In this document: in pieces, positions 1 through 5,688 of the stretch
Layout of the letters: each line of letters begins with the position of its first letter
Position numbering within the stretch: the first letter of the stretch is position 1
Assembly (NCBI GenBank): GCA_937864895.1
Contig: CALMDF010000027.1
Coordinates: 1 to 5,688 of the forward strand
Direction of reading: 5' to 3'
DNA: 5,688 nt
From: an uncultured Holophagales bacterium
GTDB lineage: Bacteria; Acidobacteriota; Thermoanaerobaculia; UBA5066
Translations under genes and position numbers: made by a program
Notes under the pieces: model-generated
Seen by the model: the letters and a program-made list of their open reading frames with translations, nothing else
Told to the model about the DNA's origin: nothing
Database searches by the model: none

Positions 1-1143
1 CCAGACGGCGGACTTCAGGAGCGAGCCGTCGGCGAGGACGCGCGGCAGGTCGTCGTCGGGGGAGAGCTCCAGCCTCACCCGGGCCTGTCCCGCCGTCTCC
101 GCGAGGTCGGCGAGCGTGTCCCTCACGAGGGCCACGGCGTCGACGGGGGCGATCGTGAGGGAGAGCGGGCGGCCGAACGCGAGGAAGTTGTTGATGAGGG
201 TCGCGAGGCGGTTGATCTCCCCCCGGAGCGACTCGATCCGCGTGGCCTGGTCGGCGGCGGCGGCCTCGTCGACGGGGCGGTGCCGGCGTTTCAGGACGTC
301 GAGGCCGAGAGAAAGGGCGTTGAGCGGGTTCTTGATCTCGTGGGCGAGCCCGGCCGCGAGGTGGCCGATCTCCGCCCTCTTCTCCGCGGCCGCGAGGCGG
401 GCGAGGAGGTCCTGCCTCTCGCGGAGCGCGGACGTCATCTGGTTGAAGGCGACGGCGAGCTGCCCCACCTCGTCGGCGCGGTCGACGGGGACGACGACGT
501 CGAGCCGCCCGTCGGCCACTTGCCGGGCCGCCTCCGCCACGGCTTCCACGGGCTTCGTCGCGTTTCTCGTGACGATGAGGATGACGACGAGGCCGGCGCC
601 GAAGACCCCGAGGAGGGCGTAGAGGCCGCTCCGGAAGTTGCCCTCGAGCTCGGCCCGGATGTTCTCGAGCGAGTACTTGATCGTGACCTGCCCGAGGTAG
701 CGCCGTTCGATGACGAGCGGGACGACGATCTCGCCTGACCCCGGCCCCTCGCCCACGACGCCCTCGATCTCGATGTCCTGCGGCACGGCCGCGGCTCGCG
801 GCCGCCGCCGCCCGGGAGCGGGGGGGCCGACTTCCGGCTCGTCGGGAAGCAGCTGTCCCCCCTGTTTGATCCGGATCTCCCGGACCCCTTTCTGCCGGAG
901 CTTCTCCCGGAACTCCTCGAGGGCCTTCGGGTCCCGGGACCCTCCGGGTCCGATCCGGGTGGCGGCGGCCTGGATGGCCGTCGCGAGCGTCTTGTAGGAG
1001 GCGTCGGCCTCGCCGAGCATCTGGTCCTGGAAGCGCAGGTAGAGAACCGTCTGCGCGACGGCCGCGGCCACGAGGATGCCGGTGAAGGCGAGGCCGAGGC
1101 GGGTCGTCAGGCTGAGCCGGCGGAAGAGGTTGCCCGGCCTCAT
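1..1143 (-). CDS. Membrane sensor histidine kinase, N-terminal part (C-terminus beyond left edge)
   Basis: This frame is open from the ATG at 1143 through base 1, giving 381 codons without a stop. Domains in order: a short basic N-terminus; TM1 at about residues 14-36; an extracytoplasmic region at about 37-171 with no fold I recognise and a Pro/Arg-rich stretch at 104-116; TM2 at about 172-191; a HAMP domain at about 192-245, ending in the typical DEVGQLAVAFNQM; and a DHp domain whose H-box is HEIKNPLN, with the phospho-acceptor His268 (codon 340-342). The ATPase domain begins at about 330 and is cut just before the expected N-box, so ATP-binding residues cannot be assessed. The family autophosphorylates and passes phosphate to a response regulator, which may lie beyond the left edge. 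The H-box resembles NtrB/AtoS-type kinases, which often pair with sigma-54 activators; that pairing is inference. No clear Shine-Dalgarno precedes the ATG; an in-frame GTG at 1206 would add 21 residues. The ligand is unknown. The gene is divergent from the DUF294 gene. Confidence 0.9.
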   Translation of the reverse strand, partial: MRPGNLFRRLSLTTRLGLAFTGILVAAAVAQTVLYLRFQDQMLGEADASYKTLATAIQAAATRIGPGGSRDPKALEEFREKLRQKGVREIRIKQGGQLLPDEPEVGPPAPGRRRPRAAAVPQDIEIEGVVGEGPGSGEIVVPLVIERRYLGQVTIKYSLENIRAELEGNFRSGLYALLGVFGAGLVVILIVTRNATKPVEAVAEAARQVADGRLDVVVPVDRADEVGQLAVAFNQMTSALRERQDLLARLAAAEKRAEIGHLAAGLAHEIKNPLNALSLGLDVLKRRHRPVDEAAAADQATRIESLRGEINRLATLINNFLAFGRPLSLTIAPVDAVALVRDTLADLAETAGQARVRLELSPDDDLPRVLADGSLLKSAVW

Positions 1144-1295
1144 CGCGAGCCCGGTGCGGGGAGAAGGGGCGTCGAGGCCGCGTCCATCGGGGACATTCTC
1201 CGTCACCGGCGGCCGGCCCCGGATGCGAACCCGTATCATGGCCGCGGCCGCGGGGAGCGGGGAGGGACCCGCCCGCAGGAACGGCCCGGAGGCAG
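1144..1295. promoter_or_regulatory. Divergent intergenic region, probable promoters for both directions
   Basis: This 152-base gap separates the divergent kinase and DUF294 starts, so it should hold a promoter for each. On the plus strand TATCAT (1234-1239) differs from the sigma-70 -10 consensus at one base and would place transcription start about 50 bases before the ATG at 1296. No -35 match lies at the right distance. Short GC palindromes occur at 1211-1218 (GGCCGGCC) and 1240-1249 (GGCCGCGGCC); both are expected by chance at this base composition. I see no convincing minus-strand promoter and no sigma-54 (GG-N10-GC) element that stands out. The left part may be coding if the kinase starts at the GTG at 1206. 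Confidence 0.3.
1288..1292 (+). promoter_or_regulatory. Shine-Dalgarno site of the DUF294 gene
   Basis: GGAGG lies three bases before the ATG at 1296. The match is perfect but the spacing is shorter than the usual five to nine. It supports the ATG at 1296 as the start, and the protein from there begins directly with the N-terminal helix of the cNMP-fold domain. Confidence 0.6.
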
Positions 1296-3215
1296 ATGGC
1301 CCCTTCGTCCAACGTCATCCAGGACCGCGTCGCGGAGTTCCTGCAGCGCTTTCCGCCCTTCAGCCTCCTCGAGCCGGCGGAGCGCGCGGAAATCGCCGCG
1401 AGGGTCTCGATCCGCTACGTGAAGGCGGGGACCGTCCTCTTCAGGGAGGGGACGCCGCCGGGCGACGAGTTCTACGTCGTGCGGCAGGGCTCGGTCGAGG
1501 TCTACGAGGAGGGGCCCCCGAGGCAGCTCGTGGACGTCTGCGACGAGGGGGACGTCTTCGGCGTGCGGGCCCACGTCGCGCGGGAGCCGTACCTCGCGAC
1601 GGCCGCCGCCGTGGACGAGTGCCTCCTCTACGTCATCCCGGTCGCCGCCGCGCAGCCCCTGCTGAAGAAGAGCGCGCGGGTCGCCCTCTACTTCGCCGCC
1701 GCGTTCGCCGCGGGCCGTCCGCACCAGCGACGGCGCTCCGGCGCAAGTCTCGCCGGCGGCCGGCTGCCGAGGGAAGGCCCGGTTCCCGTGCCGTTCCTCA
1801 ACGACACCATCGTCCTGAACGCGACGAAGAAGGTGCTGACCTGCCCGGCGGAGGAGACGATCCGCGAGGCGGCCGTCGCGATGACGGAGCACGGCTTCGG
1901 CTCGATCGTGATCGCCGACGGCGCGAACACCCCCGTCGGCATCCTCACGGACCGCGACCTCAGGAGCAAGGTGGTCACCGGCCTCCACGCCGCCGACGAG
2001 CCCGTGTCCGCGATCATGAGCCGGCCCGTGAAGACCGTGAGGGCGGGGATCACGCTCGCCGAAGCGATGATCGAGATGGTGAGGCAGAAGGTCCACCACC
2101 TCTGCGTGACGGCTGACGGGACCGACGGCAGCGAGGTGACCGGCCTCATCTCCGACCACGACCTCCTCCTCGTCCAGGGCTTCAACCCCGCGATCATGAT
2201 CAAGGAGGCGCGCAAGACGGCCTCCCTGCCGCAGCTCGCCTCCATCCGGGAGAAGGCCGAGGAGCTCCTCGCGAAGTACCTCGAGCCCGACGTCGGCGCC
2301 CTCTACGTCGCCGGGACGGTTTCCGCGGTCACCGATGCGATCGTGCAGCGCCTCGTCGAGCTGCACGCCGCCGCCGTGGGGCCCCCGCCCCGGGGCTTCG
2401 CCTGGCTGGCGCTCGGAAGCCTCGGGCGGGAGGAGCAGCTCCTCAGGACCGACCAGGACCACGCCCTCGTGTACGAGGGCGAGCCGGACGAGGCCGTCGC
2501 GGCCTGGTTTCGCCGCCTCGCGGGCTTCGTTTCGGACGGGCTCGCGGCCTGCGGCTTCGCCCCCGACTCGGGCGGCGTCTCGGCCTCGAGCCCGGACTGG
2601 TGCCGGAGCCTTCCCGAGTGGAAGGAAACGCTCCGCCGCTGGGTCGAGAGGCCCGACGACCACGACATCCTCCTGGCGACCGTTTTCCTCGACTACAGGC
2701 CCGTCGCGGGCGACGCCGCTCTCGCGCGGGAGCTGACGCGCTTCCTCTACGAGGAGATCGCGCGAACGGAGATCTTCCTCGCCCGGCTGGCGGAGAACGC
2801 GCTCTCCACGCCTCCGCCGCTCAGCTTCTTCCGCAACCTCGTGGTCGAGCGCAACGGCGAGCACAAGGACGAGTTCGACCTGAAGGTGCGCGCGATGATC
2901 CCGCTCGCGGACGCCGCCCGCGTGCTTTCCCTCGACCACGAGCTCGCGGGGGAGAACAGCACCATCCGGCGCTACCAGCGCCTCGCCGCTCTCGAAACCG
3001 GCCACCGCGAGCTCTACGAGGAGGCGGCCCTGGCCTACGAGATCCTGATGAAGGTCCGGGCGCGGTTCGGCCTGAGGCAACGCGACAGCGGGCGGTACAT
3101 CGACCCGGAGGCCCTCAACAAGCTCGAGAGGCAGACGCTTCGCAACATATTTGCCGCGGTCAAGGAGCTGCAGGACGTCCTCAGGGTGCGGTTCCCGGCG
3201 GGACGCGTCCGCTGA
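1296..3215 (+). CDS. cNMP-fold / tandem CBS / DUF294 GlnD-like nucleotidyltransferase signalling protein
   Basis: A 639-residue soluble protein with no signal peptide or membrane segment, close to the usual length (about 600-650) for this architecture. Domains in order: cyclic-nucleotide-binding-like beta-roll (about 15-135); basic linker (141-165); two CBS domains (about 172-228, with GILTDRDLRSKV, and 235-295, with GLISDHDLLLVQG); DUF294 nucleotidyltransferase (about 310-450); and helical DUF294_C (about 475-632). The transferase signature GSLGREEQLLRTDQDHALVY spans 374-393: Gly374-Ser375, Arg378, Glu380, and the metal-binding pair Asp386/Asp388. This is the pattern of GlnD-like protein nucleotidylyltransferases, so catalysis looks possible; the target is unknown. 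CBS pairs usually bind adenine nucleotides. The beta-roll has GDVFGV where a canonical phosphate-binding cassette has FGE, and lacks the usual Arg before the Thr/Ala, so cAMP binding is doubtful. The protein probably works as a cytosolic nucleotide-responsive regulator. Its stop overlaps the start of the exonuclease gene, which suggests an operon. Confidence 0.93.
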   Translation: MAPSSNVIQDRVAEFLQRFPPFSLLEPAERAEIAARVSIRYVKAGTVLFREGTPPGDEFYVVRQGSVEVYEEGPPRQLVDVCDEGDVFGVRAHVAREPYLATAAAVDECLLYVIPVAAAQPLLKKSARVALYFAAAFAAGRPHQRRRSGASLAGGRLPREGPVPVPFLNDTIVLNATKKVLTCPAEETIREAAVAMTEHGFGSIVIADGANTPVGILTDRDLRSKVVTGLHAADEPVSAIMSRPVKTVRAGITLAEAMIEMVRQKVHHLCVTADGTDGSEVTGLISDHDLLLVQGFNPAIMIKEARKTASLPQLASIREKAEELLAKYLEPDVGALYVAGTVSAVTDAIVQRLVELHAAAVGPPPRGFAWLALGSLGREEQLLRTDQDHALVYEGEPDEAVAAWFRRLAGFVSDGLAACGFAPDSGGVSASSPDWCRSLPEWKETLRRWVERPDDHDILLATVFLDYRPVAGDAALARELTRFLYEEIARTEIFLARLAENALSTPPPLSFFRNLVVERNGEHKDEFDLKVRAMIPLADAARVLSLDHELAGENSTIRRYQRLAALETGHRELYEEAALAYEILMKVRARFGLRQRDSGRYIDPEALNKLERQTLRNIFAAVKELQDVLRVRFPAGRVR

Positions 3216-3895
3216 TGCTCCGCGCCCTGGCCGGCTGGCTTCGGCCGCCGCGCGTGCCCCCGGAGTTCGAGCCGTACCGGTCCGCGCAGCCGCGCTGGGC
3301 CGACCGGAAGAAGCCCCTCGGGGAGATCCGCTTCGTCGTCCTCGACACGGAGACGACCGGCCTCGACCCTTCGCAGGACCGGGTCCTCGAGGTTGCGGCC
3401 GTCGGCGTGCGGGGCTCCTCCATCGACGTCGCGGACGGACTCGACCTTCGGGTGCGCCAGCACCTGACGACGGCGGGGGGCGTCGACGTCCACGAGATCA
3501 CGCCGGGCGAGGCCGCCAGAGGGCTCCCGGAGGAGGACGTCGCGCGCCGGCTGCTCGAGTTCATCGGCGGTGCGGTGCTCATCGGCCACCACGTCGCCTT
3601 CGACGTCGCGGTACTCGACCGCCTCGTTCGCCGGGCGGTCGGTTTCCCGCTCCTGAACCGTTCCTACGACACCGTCGCCATGGCGGGCCGGGTCGACCGT
3701 CGCCTCCTCGACCCCGAGGCCGTCGCGCGGGACCAGCTGGGGCTCGAGGCGCTCTGTGCCCGGTACGGCGTCGAGATCGAGGGCCGGCACACGGCGCTGG
3801 GCGACGCCTTCGCGACGGCCCTCCTGTTCCTGAAGCTCCTCGCGAGGCTCGAGGAGCGGCGCGTCCGGACGCTCGGCGACCTCCTCGGCCGCTGA
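3215..3895 (+). CDS. DEDDh-family 3'-5' exonuclease (DnaQ / Pol III epsilon-like)
   Basis: A 226-residue protein with all three exonuclease motifs: Exo I VVLDTETTGLD (Asp44, Glu46), Exo II IGHHVAFD (Asp130) and Exo III HTALGDAFA (His192, Asp197). These five residues form the DEDDh active site that binds two metal ions and removes nucleotides from 3' ends. Exo II has His126 where many homologues have Asn (GHN). About 37 residues precede the domain; they are rich in Arg, Pro and Trp and have no clear fold. There is no polymerase, helicase or GIY-YIG domain, so this is a stand-alone exonuclease rather than a polymerase fusion. It may be an accessory relative of epsilon, not the replicative proofreader; that is inference. 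The ATG at 3215 shares its A with the preceding TGA (TGATG). No good Shine-Dalgarno is present, so translation is probably coupled to the DUF294 gene. The frame stays open upstream to 2600, but that extension lies wholly over DUF294 coding sequence and is rejected. Confidence 0.93.
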   Translation: MLRALAGWLRPPRVPPEFEPYRSAQPRWADRKKPLGEIRFVVLDTETTGLDPSQDRVLEVAAVGVRGSSIDVADGLDLRVRQHLTTAGGVDVHEITPGEAARGLPEEDVARRLLEFIGGAVLIGHHVAFDVAVLDRLVRRAVGFPLLNRSYDTVAMAGRVDRRLLDPEAVARDQLGLEALCARYGVEIEGRHTALGDAFATALLFLKLLARLEERRVRTLGDLLGR

Positions 3896-3906
3896 GGCGA
3901 AGCAGA

Positions 3907-3941
3907 GCCCCCGGAACCCGGACACGCCGGGTCCCGGGGGC
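3907..3941. terminator. Hairpin, probable bidirectional terminator between convergent genes
   Basis: An inverted repeat of 15 pairs encloses a 5-base loop (ACACG, 3922-3926). The arms are 3907-3921 and 3927-3941, with one imperfect pair. In plus-strand RNA that pair is an A-C mismatch; in minus-strand RNA it becomes a G-U wobble, so the stem is continuous for transcripts of the symporter. It sits 11 bases after the exonuclease stop and 17 bases after the symporter stop. Neither side has a run of U, so it is not a textbook intrinsic terminator. It may act through stem stability, protect 3' ends, or work with Rho. Confidence 0.65.
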
Positions 3942-3958
3942 CGCGCGGAAGAAACTGG

Positions 3959-5688
3959 TTACTCGATCGTGCGGGGGTAGCGCAGGCTGCCGACCATGTC
4001 CTGAACGGCCTGCGGCGGGGCCTTCGTCACCAGCGAGACGCCCCAGGCGACGACGAAGTTGATGACCATCCCGATGCTGCCGATCCCCTCGGGGGAGATT
4101 CCCCAGAGCCAGTTCTTGGCGTTGTTGAGGTCCGGATTCACGAACTTGAAATAGATGATGTAGGCGGCCGTGAAGGCGATGCCCGCGACCATGCCGAGCA
4201 TCGCGCCCTCCTTCGTCGCCCGCTTCCAGAAGATCCCCAGGATGATGATGGGGAAGAAGGAGGAGGCGGCGAGGCCGAAAGCGAAGGCGACGACCTGCGC
4301 GACGAACCCCGGCGGGTGGATGCCGAAGTAGCCGGCAATGATGACCGCGGCACCGGCCGCGACGCGCGCCCAGATGAGCTCCGCCTTCTCGGTCGTGTCC
4401 TTCGCCACGACGTTCTTGATCAGGTCGTGAGAGATCGCCGAGGCGATGACGAGGAGGAGGCCCGCGGCAGTGGAGAGTGCGGCGGCGAGGCCGCCGGCCG
4501 CCACCAGCGCGACGACCCAGTTGGGGAGCCTCGCGATCTCGGGGTTCGCGAGCACCACGATGTCGCGGTCGATGTAGACCTCGTTAGTGCTCTTGGCGTC
4601 GAACTCGTTCTTGACGACGCGCTCGCCGGAAGGTCCGATCGCGGCGACGCCCGAGGCGTCCTTTACGAACTCGAGCTTTCCCTTGAACGGCTCGCCCTTG
4701 GCGAACTGCATCTTCCCGTCGCCGTTCCGGTCTTTCCAGGCCACGAGCCCCGTCTTCTCCCAGTTCTTGAACCAGCTCGGCGCCTCGGCGTAGGTCCTCC
4801 CCTGGACGCTGTGGATCAGGTTCAGGCGGGCGAACGCGGCGACGGCCGGGGCGGTCGTGTAGAGGATGGCGATGAAGAGGAGCGCCCAGCCGGCGGAGGA
4901 GCGGGCGCCCCGGATCGTCGGCGTCGTGAAGAAGCGAATGATGATGTGCGGCAGCCCCGCCGTGCCCACCATCAGGGCGAGCGTGATCATGAAGACGTCG
5001 ATCGTGCTCTTGGCCCCGCCCGAGGTGTAGGCGCTGAAGCCGAGGTCCACCTGGATCTGGTTCAGCTTGTCGAGGAGGTGGCCCGGACCGGAGCCGAGGA
5101 TCTGCTGGCCGCCCTCGCTGAGGCTCGCCCCGTACCCGAGCTGCGGGATCGGGACGCCGGTCAGCATGATGGAGATGAAGATCGCCGGGATCATGTAGGC
5201 GGTGATGAGCACGCAGTACTGGGCGACCTGCGTGTAGGTGATCCCCTTCATGCCGCCCATCGTGGCGTAGAAGAAGACGATCGCCATGCCGATGATGACG
5301 CCGGTGTTGATGGGGACCTCGAGGAACCGCGAGAAGACGACGCCGACGCCGCGCATCTGCCCCGCCACGTACGTGAACGAGACGAAGATCGCGCAGATGA
5401 CGGCGACGACGCGCGCCGACTGCGAGTAGTAGCGCTCGCCGACGAACATCGGCACGGTGAACTTGCCGTACTTTCGCAGATACGGGGCGAGCAGCATGGC
5501 GAGGAGGACGTAGCCGCCCGTCCAGCCCATGAGGTACATCGAACCGTCGCGCCCCATCCAGGCGATCAGGCCCGCCATGGAAATGAAGGAGGCGGCGGAC
5601 ATCCAGTCCGCGCCCGTGGCCATGCCGTTCAGCACCGGGTGGATCTGCTTGGCCGCGACGTAGAAGTCCCCCGTCGTCTTGGCCCGCG
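3959..5688 (-). CDS. Na+:solute symporter, VC_2705 / acetate permease-like (N-terminus beyond right edge)
   Basis: This inner-membrane transporter of the sodium:solute symporter (SSS, LeuT-fold) family shows 575 residues; the frame is still open at base 5686, so the true start lies outside. A GTG at 5635 is not the start: the 17 codons upstream (RAKTTGDFYVA and on) continue family-typical sequence into NGMATGADWMSAASF. Multiple hydrophobic helices are visible. The SSS signature region is YATMGGMKG at visible residues 140-148, and the helix AAALSTAAGLLLVIASAISHDL at 401-422 holds the Ser-Thr pair where SSS proteins bind Na+. A polar insert at about 294-387 contains an EF-hand-like loop, DRNGDGKMQF. 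The closest class I recognise is the VC_2705 subfamily, usually paired with a small DUF4212 subunit; that gene would be expected just beyond the right edge. The substrate is probably acetate or another short organic acid, by family only. The gene ends in TAA at 3961-3959, convergent to the exonuclease gene. Confidence 0.93.
   Translation of the reverse strand, partial: RAKTTGDFYVAAKQIHPVLNGMATGADWMSAASFISMAGLIAWMGRDGSMYLMGWTGGYVLLAMLLAPYLRKYGKFTVPMFVGERYYSQSARVVAVICAIFVSFTYVAGQMRGVGVVFSRFLEVPINTGVIIGMAIVFFYATMGGMKGITYTQVAQYCVLITAYMIPAIFISIMLTGVPIPQLGYGASLSEGGQQILGSGPGHLLDKLNQIQVDLGFSAYTSGGAKSTIDVFMITLALMVGTAGLPHIIIRFFTTPTIRGARSSAGWALLFIAILYTTAPAVAAFARLNLIHSVQGRTYAEAPSWFKNWEKTGLVAWKDRNGDGKMQFAKGEPFKGKLEFVKDASGVAAIGPSGERVVKNEFDAKSTNEVYIDRDIVVLANPEIARLPNWVVALVAAGGLAAALSTAAGLLLVIASAISHDLIKNVVAKDTTEKAELIWARVAAGAAVIIAGYFGIHPPGFVAQVVAFAFGLAASSFFPIIILGIFWKRATKEGAMLGMVAGIAFTAAYIIYFKFVNPDLNNAKNWLWGISPEGIGSIGMVINFVVAWGVSLVTKAPPQAVQDMVGSLRYPRTIE

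Noticed and set aside
116..997. Three plus-strand open frames opposite the sensor kinase
   Set aside because: They show only low-complexity Arg/Ser/Pro or acidic translations, while the minus strand encodes HAMP and H-box motifs continuously.
1240..1249. GGCCGCGGCC palindrome in the divergent intergenic region as an operator
   Set aside because: It is made only of G and C in a GC-rich region, with no second copy and no known operator resemblance.
1236..3080. A 614-codon open frame antisense to the DUF294 gene
   Set aside because: The translation is rich in Arg, Gly, Val and Asp with no recognisable domain, and it lies opposite a gene with clear multi-domain homology. Long antisense frames are expected at this GC content.
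2600..3214. A 205-codon upstream extension of the exonuclease frame
   Set aside because: It overlaps DUF294_C coding sequence in another frame, its translation is Arg/Ala/Pro-rich noise, and the TGATG junction gives a natural start at 3215.
3035..3925. A 296-codon minus-strand frame opposite the exonuclease
   Set aside because: It has no recognisable domain and overlaps two well-supported plus-strand genes; it is a GC-driven shadow.
4587..4793. A 68-codon plus-strand open frame inside the symporter
   Set aside because: It lies opposite the symporter's polar insert, has no ribosome-binding site I can see, and has no recognisable motif.
5633..5635. GTG as the start of the symporter
   Set aside because: The frame continues upstream to the window edge with family-typical sequence (TTGDFYVA), so the real start is outside the window.

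Overview
This is a GC-rich (about 70% by eye) bacterial window with dense protein coding and strong G/C bias at third codon positions. The two-membrane-segment sensor kinase, SSS symporter and DUF294 protein fit a high-GC Gram-negative-type bacterium, such as a proteobacterium or acidobacterium. Nothing in the sequence fixes the phylum. No mobile element, CRISPR array, tRNA or rRNA is visible.

Layout: (1) 1-1143, minus strand, the N-terminal 381 codons of a membrane sensor histidine kinase (TM, extracytoplasmic region, TM, HAMP, DHp with the phospho-acceptor His, start of the ATPase domain), cut by the left edge. (2) 1144-1295, a divergent intergenic region. (3) 1296-3215, plus strand, a 639-residue cNMP-fold / tandem CBS / GlnD-like nucleotidyltransferase (DUF294) / DUF294_C protein. 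(4) 3215-3895, plus strand, a 226-residue DEDDh 3'-5' exonuclease whose start codon overlaps the preceding stop (TGATG). (5) 3896-3958, a convergent spacer with a strong hairpin that probably terminates both directions. (6) 3959-5688, minus strand, a Na+:solute symporter of the VC_2705 (acetate permease-like) type. It is cut by the right edge, so its N-terminus is missing.

The likely theme is sensing and control of organic-acid uptake. From my knowledge of the families, a VC_2705-type symporter, a DUF294 cNMP/CBS protein, a DnaQ-like exonuclease and often a sensor kinase recur as neighbours in many bacteria. Here the symporter faces the DUF294-exonuclease pair instead of being co-directional with it. 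The DUF294 protein keeps an intact nucleotidyltransferase signature and could be a cytosolic regulator that covalently modifies a partner. That role, and why an exonuclease is coupled to it, are inferences. The most interesting unsolved point in the window is this conserved but poorly explained association; I see no clearly new type of system.
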